Positions 40,227-48,532 of a stretch of 64,000 bases of DNA are shown here, piece by piece (the stretch's first letter is position 1; each line of letters opens with the position of its first letter). Source of the stretch: Bacteroidota bacterium (GTDB taxonomy: Bacteria; Bacteroidota; Bacteroidia; Bacteroidales; DTGW01); NCBI GenBank assembly GCA_029572965.1, contig JAKPQD010000383.1:124001-188000 (forward strand), written 5' to 3'. The translations under genes were made by a program, and so were the position numbers. The notes beneath the pieces are model-generated. The model was not told where the DNA came from and searched no databases. It saw only the letters and a program-made list of their open reading frames with translations.

Positions 40227-41507
40227 ATGAAAATCATTAAAGTTGAAGCAATTGAAATACTCGATTCGAGGGGCAATCCTACCATTGAGGTAAATTTAGA
40301 GTTAGAAGATGGCACAAAAGCCCGGGCAATGGTCCCAAGCGGTGCATCTACCGGAGAACGTGAGGCTTACGAACTGCGTGATGGTGACAAAAAACGCTAC
40401 GGAGGTAAAGGCGTGTTGAAAGCCGTTGAAAACGTAAACAAAGTCATTGCTAAAGAAATCGAAGGAAAATGTTTTGTTAGCCAGCGTGAACTTGATTATT
40501 TTATGATTAATCTGGACGGTTCACAAAACAAATCAAAATTAGGGGCCAATGCCATTCTTGGAGTGTCAATGGCCTATGCCCGTGCTAAAGCCATGAGCGC
40601 CGGGATGCCACTTTACCAATATTTAGGCGGGAGCAATGCTTATTTGTTGCCTGTTCCCTGTATGAACATTATCAACGGCGGGAAACATGCCGATAACAAC
40701 GTGGACTTTCAGGAATTTATGATTGCCCCGCATGGTGCACCTTCGTTTACCGAAGCCATCCGTATGGGTGTTGAAGTTTTCCATACATTAAAAGGGGTGT
40801 TAAAGGCTAAAGGCTACAGCACTGGCGTTGGTGATGAAGGTGGTTTTGCCCCTGACCTCAAATCGAATGAAGAAGCTGTAGAAGTCATCCTCGAAGCTAT
40901 CAATAAGGCCGGATATAAGCCCGGAAATGAAGTTAGTATATGTATAGACCCTGCTGCCAGCGAACTTTGGGAAGATGGCAAATACAAAATGTTCAAAAGT
41001 ACAGGCAAATTAATTACGGGCGATGAGCTTATAAAACTTTGGGAAAGCTGGACAAACCAATATCCTATTGTGCTACTTGAAGACGGCCTGGCCGAAAACG
41101 ACTGGGATGGATGGAAAAATCTGACCAAAGCACTTGGAAACAAAATTGAGATAGTAGGCGATGACCTGTTTTGTACTAACAAGGCAATATTAGCTGAAGG
41201 CATTGAAAAAGGTGTAGCCAATTCTATTCTTATAAAACTGAACCAGATTGGGACAGTAACAGAAACGCTTGAAACTATTGAACTGGCGTACAAAAACAGT
41301 TACAATTGCTTTGTATCGCACCGCAGCGGCGAAACCCCCGATACGTTTATTGCAGACCTGACAGTTGCTGTCAATGCCGGACATCTCAAGACTGGCAGCG
41401 GTTGCCGTGGCGAGCGTATTGAAAAATTCAACCAACTCATGCGCATTGAACATGAACTTGGGAAAAACTCAAAATTTGCAGGCATTGCAGCTTTTAAAAA
41501 CAGGTAA
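40227..41507 (+). CDS. eno: enolase (phosphopyruvate hydratase)
   Basis: This 426-residue protein has the standard enolase length. Landmarks are [15 protein letters not shown], the mobile loop [23 protein letters not shown] with the catalytic Glu, [14 protein letters not shown], and [15 protein letters not shown]. It converts 2-phosphoglycerate to phosphoenolpyruvate with two Mg2+. Enolase is the classical enzyme inhibited by fluoride plus phosphate, and eno is a known fluoride-riboswitch target elsewhere. Here it lies between a fluoride-responsive operon and a second fluoride riboswitch, so the link is probably functional. Whether it is the only enolase in the genome cannot be told. Confidence 0.97.
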   Translation: MKIIKVEAIEILDSRGNPTIEVNLELEDGTKARAMVPSGASTGEREAYELRDGDKKRYGGKGVLKAVENVNKVIAKEIEGKCFVSQRELDYFMINLDGSQNKSKLGANAILGVSMAYARAKAMSAGMPLYQYLGGSNAYLLPVPCMNIINGGKHADNNVDFQEFMIAPHGAPSFTEAIRMGVEVFHTLKGVLKAKGYSTGVGDEGGFAPDLKSNEEAVEVILEAINKAGYKPGNEVSICIDPAASELWEDGKYKMFKSTGKLITGDELIKLWESWTNQYPIVLLEDGLAENDWDGWKNLTKALGNKIEIVGDDLFCTNKAILAEGIEKGVANSILIKLNQIGTVTETLETIELAYKNSYNCFVSHRSGETPDTFIADLTVAVNAGHLKTGSGCRGERIEKFNQLMRIEHELGKNSKFAGIAAFKNR

Positions 41508-41515
41508 AATCTACG

Positions 41516-41551
41516 GCGCGGAAGCTTCAGTGAAAATTTCCGCGCATTTTT
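41516..41551 (+). terminator. terminator of eno
   Basis: GCGCGGAA (41516-41523) pairs with TTCCGCGC (41538-41545), followed by ATTTTTAG. It lies 8 bases after the eno stop. Confidence 0.8.
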
Positions 41552-41596
41552 AGCTCTTTTTAACAACAACATCCATTTTTCAAAATTATAAATTTG

Positions 41597-41604
41597 TACC
41601 TTTG
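41597..41604 (+). promoter_or_regulatory. -7 promoter box (TACCTTTG) of the second fluoride riboswitch
   Basis: It is identical to the box at 32082-32089 and lies 9 bases before the first conserved aptamer block, slightly further than the 6 bases in front of the crcB riboswitch. Confidence 0.75.
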
Positions 41605-41607
41605 TCT

Positions 41608-41690
41608 TGTGTGGTGATGGGGTTCACCTTGAATTGTCGTAAATGACTGATGACTCCTGTAGTTTTAATTTTATTAAAACCAGTCATTTA
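41608..41690 (+). ncRNA. second fluoride riboswitch, upstream of an MFS transporter
   Basis: The aptamer blocks are GGTGATGGGGTTCACC (41613-41628) and ACTGATGACTCCT (41646-41658), with TTGAATTGTCG where the AACCGCC-type linker is expected. Downstream, AAATGACT (41641-41648) is fully complementary to AGTCATTT (41682-41689), and GTTTTAAT/ATTAAAAC forms a hairpin between them. These are candidates for the alternative structure of the expression platform. The match to the crcB motif is strong in the conserved halves and weaker in the linker. Confidence 0.85.
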
Positions 41691-41929
41691 TGATATCTAT
41701 TGTTGATAATTTTGTCATTTTATTTTCGTTCACTTACAAGGCCAAGAGCCTTCACAGGGTCATAAAGGCACCTGCTGTTATTGTATTGCATACTTGTCAG
41801 CTTGATGGTTTTATGTTTTTCTTCATCATGCTCCATGAGCATCTTCGGTCAACCATAATTTTGGGGCAAAATACTTTGCTTCCAATTAAACCAGCATTTT
41901 TTATTGTATAACAAAATGAAGTAAAGAAA

Positions 41930-43093
41930 ATGAAGTTTATAAAAAAAACTCCCTGGGCTTTTGTATTACTTATTGGCATTGTCAGCCTGTTTTCTGATAT
42001 GACCCATGAAGGGGCACGGGCTATTACAGGCCAGTTTCTGGGCATATTAGGGGCAAGCGCAACAGTTGTCGGGTTTATTGCCGGTTTTGGCGAACTCATG
42101 GGTTATACCATTCGGTTAGCCTCTGGTATTATTGCTGACAAAACAAAGCAATACTGGACTATAACATTTGTCGGTTATGCCATCAACCTTTTAGCAGTAC
42201 CGGCACTTGCCCTTGCCGGAAATTGGCAGATAGCAGCCGTGTTAATGATTCTGGAACGCACCGGAAGGGCTATCCGTAACCCTGCAAGAGATGTGATGCT
42301 TTCTCATGCCTCGTCTTCAATAGGTCATGGTAAGGCTTTTGGCGTGCATGAAGCGCTCGACCAGATAGGGGCAGTTACAGGGCCAATTATCGTTGGCGCT
42401 GTGTTTTTCTTTTCGGGCAATTACGCTAAATCATTCGGGATATTACTTATCCCGGCCTTAATAGCCTTAACAATATTGGTTGTTGCAAGGCTAAACTACC
42501 CAAGGACCGAACATTTGGAAGATAAAAACAACATGCCAAAACTTGTTTTTCCAAAAAAGTTTTACTGGATTTATCTGGCAGCCGTATCGCTTATTGCTGC
42601 GGGGTTTGCAGATTATCCGCTTATAGCATTCCACTTTAACAAAACCGGACAGGTTACTACCCAATGGATTCCTGTAATGTATGCCATTGCAATGGGTGTC
42701 GATGCATTGGCCGCTTTGTTGCTGGGCAGGTTGTTTGATAAACATGGTATAAAAGTACTTATTGGCAGTACATTGCTATCTTTATTGTTTGCCCCGTTAG
42801 TATTTATGGGCAATTTTTACACAGCCATAGCCGGAATGGTTTGCTGGGGCGTGGGCATGGCTGCACAGGAATCTGTCGTAAGGGCTGTCCTGTCATCCAT
42901 ATTGCCCGCCGATAAAAAAGCAACCGGGTTTGGGGTTTTTAATGCAGTTTTTGGCTTATTCTGGTTTCTGGGAAGCTTTTTAATGGGCTGGCTATATGAT
43001 ATGTCTATTATATGGCTAATTGCGTTCTCGGTAGTAATGCAACTGGCATCTGTTCCGTTATTCGTTAAACTATCTTCTAAAAATTTGAATTAA
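41930..43093 (+). CDS. MFS transporter
   Basis: The 387-residue inner-membrane protein has 12 helices. The loop between helices 2 and 3 reads GYTIRLASGIIADKTKQYW, and helix 4 contains RTGRAIRNPARDVMLS, seen in a Bacteroidota/archaeal MFS subgroup of unknown substrate. It is directly downstream of a fluoride riboswitch, which makes it a likely fluoride-induced transporter. Whether it moves F- itself or another ion or solute cannot be told. Repeat copies A and B flank the eno-riboswitch-MFS segment. Confidence 0.9.
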   Translation: MKFIKKTPWAFVLLIGIVSLFSDMTHEGARAITGQFLGILGASATVVGFIAGFGELMGYTIRLASGIIADKTKQYWTITFVGYAINLLAVPALALAGNWQIAAVLMILERTGRAIRNPARDVMLSHASSSIGHGKAFGVHEALDQIGAVTGPIIVGAVFFFSGNYAKSFGILLIPALIALTILVVARLNYPRTEHLEDKNNMPKLVFPKKFYWIYLAAVSLIAAGFADYPLIAFHFNKTGQVTTQWIPVMYAIAMGVDALAALLLGRLFDKHGIKVLIGSTLLSLLFAPLVFMGNFYTAIAGMVCWGVGMAAQESVVRAVLSSILPADKKATGFGVFNAVFGLFWFLGSFLMGWLYDMSIIWLIAFSVVMQLASVPLFVKLSSKNLN

Positions 43094-43094
43094 A

Positions 43095-43177
43095 ATGAAA
43101 CACACATGATTGCGGCCCCCAAAAAAAACACACATGAATCCCGATAAATCGGCATGGATGGTTGGTTGCATCCACTC
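43095..43177 (+). repeat. ATGAAAC-rCATG...ATCC intergenic repeat, copy B
   Basis: It begins ATGAAACACACATGATT, then AAACACACATGAAT, the palindrome CCGATAAATCGG and TTGCATCC. It starts 2 bases after the MFS stop codon. B and C (57680) share the CCGAT-nn-rTCGG palindrome and their flanks. Confidence 0.7.
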
Positions 43178-43241
43178 ACTTTAAATAACAAATATTAATG
43201 GCTTAAATAATTAAATTTCAATAAATTAAAATTTCATACAA

Positions 43242-43829
43242 ATGAAGAAATATCTTATATTTTTATTGCTACTTTCTCCAATAGTACTATACTCCCAAAA
43301 TATTGATATCGACATATTGAAAGATATCAACCTGAACCGCAATAAAAATCTCGACGGTGTTTTCAGGGTCATTACCGACTCCGCATCAACTGTGGCTTAT
43401 GGATTGGCAGTTTTGTTATTAGTAATTGCTTTCCGCAGAAAAAACATTGATGCCCGCCAGCGTTCGGTATATGTGGCAGTTTCAGTTACAACGACAGCAA
43501 TTATTGCAACTATTTTGAAATATAGTATCCATCGCCCCCGTCCGTTTATTACGTATCCTTTTCTCGAAAAAGTTACCAGTGGCGGCAGCCCGTCTTTTCC
43601 ATCGGGGCATACTACCGATGCTTTTGCTATAGCAACGGCTGTTAGTTTGGCATATCCAAAGTGGTATATTATTATTCCTTCGTATATTTGGGCAATAGCT
43701 GTAGCATACTCCCGCATGTGTTTGGGCGTTCACTATCCGAGCGATGTGCTGGTTGGAGCATTTATTGGCATAATTACAGCAACAATATGGTATAAAGAAA
43801 AACACTTGTTATATAAAAAAATAAAATAA
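43242..43829 (+). CDS. PAP2-superfamily phosphatase, copy 1
   Basis: This 195-residue membrane phosphatase has an N-terminal signal or first helix (MKKYLIFLLLLSPIVLYSQ). The three PAP2 motifs are present: KYSIHRPRPF, FPSGHTTDAFAIA with the catalytic His, and YSRMCLGVHYPSDVLVGA. Substrates in the family are lipid phosphates such as undecaprenyl pyrophosphate or phosphatidate. It overlaps the next PAP2 gene by one base and heads a five-gene operon. Confidence 0.9.
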   Translation: MKKYLIFLLLLSPIVLYSQNIDIDILKDINLNRNKNLDGVFRVITDSASTVAYGLAVLLLVIAFRRKNIDARQRSVYVAVSVTTTAIIATILKYSIHRPRPFITYPFLEKVTSGGSPSFPSGHTTDAFAIATAVSLAYPKWYIIIPSYIWAIAVAYSRMCLGVHYPSDVLVGAFIGIITATIWYKEKHLLYKKIK

Positions 43830-44407
43830 TGATACAGTCCTTAAATTCATTAGACACTCAGTTGTTTTTATTTCTCAATGGCAAACACAATGCCTTTTTT
43901 GACCCAATCATGTACTGGTTTAGCGATAAACTGATATGGATACCCATGTACTTATTAATAGCCTTTTTTATTGTGAAGCATTACAAAATGAAAGGAGTTG
44001 TAATGCTTTTGTTGGTGGGTGTAGTAATTGCATTGTGCGACCAAACCGCTTCGCACCTGATAAAAAATGCCGTTCAGCGGTTGCGGCCATCGCACGAGCC
44101 TTCTTTGGCAGGCTTGGTACATTTGAGCAAAGCAGGGGCTGGCGGAATGTATGGTTTCGTTTCGTCTCATGCTGCCAATGCTTTTGGGTTGGCCACATTT
44201 TTGTTTTTTGCCCTCGACAATACGTTTAAGTATTTGAAATATTGGCTTTTTGCCTGGGCTGTATTGGTTTCGTACAGCCGTATTTACAATGGGGTACATT
44301 ATCCGGGCGATGTCATTGTGGCAGCCATCATTGGGGCTTGTTACGGGTTTATTTTTGCGTTTATTTATTTACAGTTTGATAAAAAAATGGGCAAACAATC
44401 GAATTAA
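43829..44407 (+). CDS. PAP2-superfamily phosphatase, copy 2
   Basis: The 192-residue protein has about five or six membrane helices. The PAP2 motifs are KNAVQRLRPS, FVSSHAANAFGLATF (S-S-H in place of the usual P-S-G-H) and YSRIYNGVHYPGDVIVAA. All three catalytic His/Arg positions appear kept. It resembles LpxE/LpxF-like or undecaprenyl pyrophosphate phosphatases of Bacteroidota. It overlaps both neighbours by one base, so it is translationally coupled. Confidence 0.9.
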   Translation: MIQSLNSLDTQLFLFLNGKHNAFFDPIMYWFSDKLIWIPMYLLIAFFIVKHYKMKGVVMLLLVGVVIALCDQTASHLIKNAVQRLRPSHEPSLAGLVHLSKAGAGGMYGFVSSHAANAFGLATFLFFALDNTFKYLKYWLFAWAVLVSYSRIYNGVHYPGDVIVAAIIGACYGFIFAFIYLQFDKKMGKQSN

Positions 44408-45123
44408 TGTTATTCATACTTTTTATATTATTCATTGGTAGTTGGCTTGCAGCTTCGATATCGGGTATAGCGGGTTTTGGAGGGGCATTGTTGCTTTTGC
44501 CGGTTTTAACTCATTTCATTGGCATCAAAGCTGCAATTCCTGTGCTTACCATAGCCCAGTTATTCGGGAATGCCTCGCGGGTATGGTTTGGCCGCAAAGA
44601 ACTTCAATGGCAACCAATTGCTTATTTTTTGGCTGGAGCTTTACCTTTTAGCATTATCGGGGGCAGGATACTGGTTGTTTCTTCAACAGTTTATTTAATA
44701 AAGGGAATAGGCTTTTTATTGTTGATGATGGTAATTTATCGCCGTTTGGGGATAAAGTTTTTTACTGCCAAAAACAGGTGGCTGTTTGTCGGGGGTATTG
44801 CAACAGGCTTTTTGTCAGGTATTGCTGGAAGTGCCGGGCCATTGGGGGCTGCTTGTTTTGTAAGTTTAAACCTTACACCAATAGCTTATATTTCAAGTGA
44901 GGCCTTTACAGCTTTATTAATGCATATTTCAAAAACTGTAGTTTACCAGAAGTATTCACTTATTGGGTTTAACGAACTTGGTTATGGGTTGGTTTGTGGC
45001 ACGGCAATGATTTTAGGCAGTTACACGGGTAAAAAAATGATAGCGTTTTTGAGCCGCGAGAAGTTTTTATTATTGGTCGATAGCCTTTTAGTCTTATCAG
45101 GATTACAAATGATTTTTTTTTAA
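44407..45123 (+). CDS. TauE/SafE family membrane transporter
   Basis: This 238-residue protein has seven or eight helices in two halves. The typical opening is SWLAASISGIAGFGGALLLL, with GFLSGIAGSAGPLGAACFV in the second half. Family members export sulfite, sulfoacetate or related organosulfur anions. It starts in the overlap with PAP2 copy 2. The substrate in this operon is unknown. Confidence 0.9.
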   Translation: MLFILFILFIGSWLAASISGIAGFGGALLLLPVLTHFIGIKAAIPVLTIAQLFGNASRVWFGRKELQWQPIAYFLAGALPFSIIGGRILVVSSTVYLIKGIGFLLLMMVIYRRLGIKFFTAKNRWLFVGGIATGFLSGIAGSAGPLGAACFVSLNLTPIAYISSEAFTALLMHISKTVVYQKYSLIGFNELGYGLVCGTAMILGSYTGKKMIAFLSREKFLLLVDSLLVLSGLQMIFF

Positions 45124-45132
45124 ATTATAATT

Positions 45133-45546
45133 ATGTGGTGGGTTTATGCTTTATTATCAGCTTTTTTTGCCGCTTTCACGGCTATACTTGCCAAAGTTGG
45201 CATTAAAGGGATCAATTCAGATTTGGCCACTGCCATACGAACGGTGTTTATATTGTTTATCGCATGGGGGATTGTACTTGCCCGAAAAGAGATTTATGGA
45301 ATAAATGCCCTGTCCAAAAGCAATTGGTTATTTCTTGGACTCTCTGGCATTGCCACAGGTTTATCATGGATATTTTATTTTAAGGCATTACAGTTGGGCA
45401 AAGTATCGCAGGTGGCACCTGTAGATAAATTGAGCGTTGCCATTGCTTTAATTCTTTCGTCGTTACTGTTACACGAAGTGATTACTTGGAAAATCCTTTT
45501 AGGCACAATCCTTATTATAGCTGGTTCAATTGTCATTATTTTATAA
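45133..45546 (+). CDS. EamA-family half-size transporter
   Basis: The 137-residue protein has five membrane helices, a single EamA unit (LLSAFFAAFTAILAKVGIKG, then FKALQLGKVSQVAPVDKLSV). Full DMT transporters have two such units, so this protein probably works as a dimer. It lies 9 bases after the TauE/SafE gene and 12 before the dynamin-like gene. The substrate is unknown. Confidence 0.9.
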   Translation: MWWVYALLSAFFAAFTAILAKVGIKGINSDLATAIRTVFILFIAWGIVLARKEIYGINALSKSNWLFLGLSGIATGLSWIFYFKALQLGKVSQVAPVDKLSVAIALILSSLLLHEVITWKILLGTILIIAGSIVIIL

Positions 45547-45558
45547 AACCATTGCAAC

Positions 45559-47199
45559 ATGGACAATTACAAAAACATAATACGCGAAATAGCCCAAATA
45601 AACCATTCAACGGGTGCACCTGAGCTTACAAAACCTGTTGAGAGCCTGTTGGCCGAAAACAAAAAAGCCATCCACATAGCAGTGTTAGGACAGTTTAAGT
45701 CGGGCAAAAGCTCATTAGTAAACAACATTATAGGCGAAAACATCCTGCCTGTTGGCGTTGTGCCTGTTACAGCCATTGTAACCCGCTTGCAATATGGCCC
45801 TGAACCAAAACTGACCATCAGGTTTACTGATAAAGAAGATCTTACCACCACATTGAACGAACTGCCTTTATACGTTACTGAAAAACATAACCCCGAGAAT
45901 AACCGAAATGTTTCACTTGCCATTGTAGAACACCCAATATTAGAGCCATTTAAGAATATCAGCATTGTTGACACTCCCGGGTTAAGCAGCTTTTACAGGC
46001 ACAATAGTGAAGCAACGCTTCAGTGGTTGCCATTCACCGGGGTTGCTATTATCAGCGTAAGCGCCGAACGCCCGTTGGCCGAAGAAGATTTAAACCTCAT
46101 AAAAGGGGTTATGCTGCATTGCCCTAATATTGCGCTGGTAATCACCAAAACCGATTTGTTTAAAACTAATGAAATTGAAGAAATAAAGGCCCATATCCGC
46201 TTCTCGCTCCAAAAAGCAATAAGCCGCGATATCCCCATGTTTGAATATTCTGTTTTTAGCCAGTTGACAATATTCAGGGACACTTTGATAAATAACTTTA
46301 TAAACCCTTTTAACAAGGATTATGAAAAAGAGTACGACGAAATAATCCGTTACAAGATACAAAACGCCATCAGCCAAAGCATCCGTTATGCCGAACTGGC
46401 ATTGCAAACTGCCTTGAAACGTGAAAATGAAAAAGAAGCCATCAATAAGGTGCTTAAAGAGATTAAGGCCAACCGTCACCACCACGAGCGTGAAATGCTC
46501 CTTTCGGGCTCTTCGTTTAAAGGCGAAACAAGGGACAAGCTCGAAAAAATAGTACTGCCCAACCAGGCTAAAGTTGCCCAACAGTTGGAAGAACAGTTTT
46601 ATGCCGCATATCAAACCTGGAATGGCTCATTGTTCAATGTTTCGCGTAGTTTTGAACAATGGCTCAAGGCCAACCTTGGCCATCAAATAACAACCATCGA
46701 CAATGCCTGTTTTGAACAGATCAACCAAATAGTAAAAGAAATTGCCAGCTATTACGAGTATTCAGCCCTACAATATAGACAAAGGCTCAATGACCGCATT
46801 AACCAGATGTTTGGTGTCAACCTGCCCGAGGTATCCTGGCAAATCGAGTTTTCGGGCATAGACAAGCCCGATGTGTCTGTTTATCGTGCTTTTGATTCGC
46901 ACTTAGACACCTTGTTGTTTTTCTTACCTATGAGATGGTTTAAAAGGCTGTTTTATCATCACTTTGAAAAACAAATACCCAACGAAACAGACAAAAACCT
47001 GCACCGTTACATATCGGGATTGACTGAAAAAATCATCAAATCTATTGATGCCATCCACAAACAGGCTTTAATGTTTATTATCAACGAAAACAAAGATGTA
47101 GAACATATCCTGTTAAACGACAAAAACAATCATATCGAGTTGCAGAGGTTTATTGAGCAACTGAAAGAAATTAAAAGCTTAACAATAAAAACAAATTAA
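45559..47199 (+). CDS. dynamin-like GTPase
   Basis: This 546-residue protein has an N-terminal GTPase domain: G1 GQFKSGKSSLVN at residues 44-55, a G2 Thr in VTAIVTRLQYG, G3 IVDTPGLSSFY and G4 VITKTDLFK. The rest is helical, with coiled-coil-prone stretches (ALKRENEKEAINKVLKEIKA) and a hydrophobic patch LLFFLPMRWFKRLFYHHF near residue 455 that may insert into membrane. Bacterial dynamins remodel or protect membranes. It closes the operon with two lipid-phosphate phosphatases and two transporters, which suggests an envelope-maintenance function. The substrate and trigger are unknown. Confidence 0.88.
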   Translation: MDNYKNIIREIAQINHSTGAPELTKPVESLLAENKKAIHIAVLGQFKSGKSSLVNNIIGENILPVGVVPVTAIVTRLQYGPEPKLTIRFTDKEDLTTTLNELPLYVTEKHNPENNRNVSLAIVEHPILEPFKNISIVDTPGLSSFYRHNSEATLQWLPFTGVAIISVSAERPLAEEDLNLIKGVMLHCPNIALVITKTDLFKTNEIEEIKAHIRFSLQKAISRDIPMFEYSVFSQLTIFRDTLINNFINPFNKDYEKEYDEIIRYKIQNAISQSIRYAELALQTALKRENEKEAINKVLKEIKANRHHHEREMLLSGSSFKGETRDKLEKIVLPNQAKVAQQLEEQFYAAYQTWNGSLFNVSRSFEQWLKANLGHQITTIDNACFEQINQIVKEIASYYEYSALQYRQRLNDRINQMFGVNLPEVSWQIEFSGIDKPDVSVYRAFDSHLDTLLFFLPMRWFKRLFYHHFEKQIPNETDKNLHRYISGLTEKIIKSIDAIHKQALMFIINENKDVEHILLNDKNNHIELQRFIEQLKEIKSLTIKTN

Positions 47200-47246
47200 A
47201 AGCTTAACAATAAATTAATACGTAAAATTTTATTTTATAATCAAAT

Positions 47247-47266
47247 ATGACGTATGTTTACGTCAT
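47247..47266 (+). promoter_or_regulatory. ArsR operator (perfect 8-bp inverted repeat)
   Basis: ATGACGTA-tgtt-TACGTCAT is a perfect inverted repeat with a 4-base spacer, 16 bases before the arsR start. It differs completely from the palindrome in front of the first arsR (25798), so the two regulators should have separate targets. Confidence 0.75.
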
Positions 47267-47281
47267 TAAAAATAATTAAGA

Positions 47282-47617
47282 ATGAACAAAGCCGAAATTT
47301 TTGATAATGACTTTAAAGAACTGGCCCGGTTTGCCAAAGCCATATCGCACCCCGCAAGGTTAGCCATCCTGAAATATTTGGCCGAAACAAAAACATGCAT
47401 CTCGGGCGATATATCAGAGTGCATTCCTTTGAGCAGGAGCACAGTATCGCAACATTTAAAAGAGCTCCGCGACTTAGGCCTTATACATGGCGAAATAGAT
47501 GGCCTAAAGGTCAATTATTGCTTGTGTAGTTCAAATATTGAAAAATATCTAAAACTATTCGATAATTTTTTCGGCCCCATAAGCAAACAAAATTTTGAAT
47601 GCATTAAAACTAAATAA
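47282..47617 (+). CDS. arsR: ArsR-family transcriptional repressor (second)
   Basis: The 111-residue winged-helix protein reads FAKAISHPARLAILKYL, CISGDISECIPLSRSTVSQH and LKELRDLGLIHGEI. Cys residues in KTCISGDISEC are suited to As(III) sensing. It is followed by arsenate reductase, a four-helix-bundle gene and acr3, the standard inorganic arsenic operon plus one extra gene. The operator just upstream suggests autoregulation. Confidence 0.93.
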   Translation: MNKAEIFDNDFKELARFAKAISHPARLAILKYLAETKTCISGDISECIPLSRSTVSQHLKELRDLGLIHGEIDGLKVNYCLCSSNIEKYLKLFDNFFGPISKQNFECIKTK

Positions 47618-47633
47618 ATACAGCAAAACATTT

Positions 47634-47671
47634 CATTTTCAAATCTTCAAATCGTTAAATTTTCAAATTAA
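47634..47671. repeat. TTCAAAT-type intergenic repeat
   Basis: ATTTTCAAATCTTCAAATCG and TTTTCAAATTAAAT lie in the 59-base gap between arsR and arsC. Same repeat class as 26170, 26499, 48086 and 48533. Confidence 0.6.
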
Positions 47672-47676
47672 ATAGT

Positions 47677-48102
47677 ATGAAAATATTAATCCTTTGTACC
47701 GGAAACAGTTGCCGCAGCCAAATGGCACATGGCTTTTTACAATCATTTGACAAAAGCCTCACAGTATGCTCTGCCGGAACACAAGCCTCCGGTAAGCTCA
47801 ATGAAAAAGCCGTTGCAGTAATGAAAGAAGTTGGAGTGGACATCAGTCATCACACTTCTGACTCGGTAGATAAATATCTCAATGAAGAATGGGATTACGT
47901 CATTACCGTTTGCGGTGGAGCCAACGAGGCCTGCCCTGCATTTTTAGGAAAAGTAAAACACCGCCTTCATATTGGTTTTGACGACCCATCGCACGCCACA
48001 GGTACCGAAGAGTTTATCTGGAGCGAGTTTAGACGTGTCAGAGATGAGATAAAAGAAGGGTTTTATAAGTTTTATCAAGAGAATTTGAAAATTTGGAAAT
48101 GA
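47677..48102 (+). CDS. arsC: arsenate reductase (thioredoxin-coupled, LMW-phosphatase type)
   Basis: The 141-residue enzyme has the phosphatase-type loop CTGNSCRSQ with the nucleophile Cys7, Cys12 and Arg13. The redox relay cysteines are C79 and C86 in TVCGGANEACPAF. An HxxDDPSHATG-like stretch carries the catalytic Asp. It reduces As(V) to As(III), which Acr3 downstream can then expel. It is regenerated by thioredoxin in this family. The length and motifs match the S. aureus pI258 type. Confidence 0.95.
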   Translation: MKILILCTGNSCRSQMAHGFLQSFDKSLTVCSAGTQASGKLNEKAVAVMKEVGVDISHHTSDSVDKYLNEEWDYVITVCGGANEACPAFLGKVKHRLHIGFDDPSHATGTEEFIWSEFRRVRDEIKEGFYKFYQENLKIWK

Positions 48103-48172
48103 GAAGATTTGAAGATTTAAAAATTGAATTGCATCTTCAAATTTTCAAATTGGTTCATCTTCAAATCATTAG
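48086..48172. repeat. TTCAAAT-type repeats upstream of the four-helix gene
   Basis: Units such as TTTGAAAATTTGG, GATTTGAAGATTT and CATCTTCAAATTTTCAAATT occur in both orientations. The first few bases overlap the end of arsC, so the repeat has been partly incorporated into its last codons. Confidence 0.6.
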
Positions 48173-48184
48173 AGGCCTATAATT

Positions 48185-48532
48185 ATGAGAAATGATAAAG
48201 AGAATTTAATAGTATCCCTAACATTAGAGTTTGCTTTAGAGATAATTGAATATGCTGAGATTTTGGAAGACCATAAAAAATATATCATTTCTAAACAATT
48301 ATTAAAATCAGGAACTTCAATAGGTGCTAATGTGCGAGAAGCTCAGAATGCTGAAAGTAAAGCTGATTTCATACATAAAATGAAAATTGCCGCTAAAGAA
48401 GCCGATGAAACTGAATATTGGCTTACTCTTTGCGAACTTTCAAAAAATTATCCAAGTCCCAACGGGTTAAAAGAATCCTTACAATCTATCATTAATGTAG
48501 TTTCTAAAATAATCAGCTCCTCAAAATCATAA
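48185..48532 (+). CDS. four-helix-bundle protein (S23/bIVP family), copy 1
   Basis: The 115-residue protein is a four-helix bundle of the family encoded within 23S rRNA intervening sequences and related to the Avd accessory protein. Signature: ISKQLLKSGTSIGANVREAQ and SKADFIHKMKIAAKEADETE-YWL. Function is unknown. It lies inside the arsC-acr3 interval, a position not needed for arsenic resistance, and is bracketed by TTCAAAT repeats on both sides. The second copy is at 62193. Confidence 0.9.
   Translation: MRNDKENLIVSLTLEFALEIIEYAEILEDHKKYIISKQLLKSGTSIGANVREAQNAESKADFIHKMKIAAKEADETEYWLTLCELSKNYPSPNGLKESLQSIINVVSKIISSSKS

Larger units (their letters stand above)
41508..41929. other. 422-bp leader region between eno and the MFS transporter
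   Basis: It contains the eno terminator (41516-41551), a -7 box (41597-41604), the fluoride riboswitch (41608-41690) and then about 240 bases leading to the MFS start. A 73-codon open frame (41690-41911) follows the riboswitch directly and is treated under findings. Confidence 0.6.
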
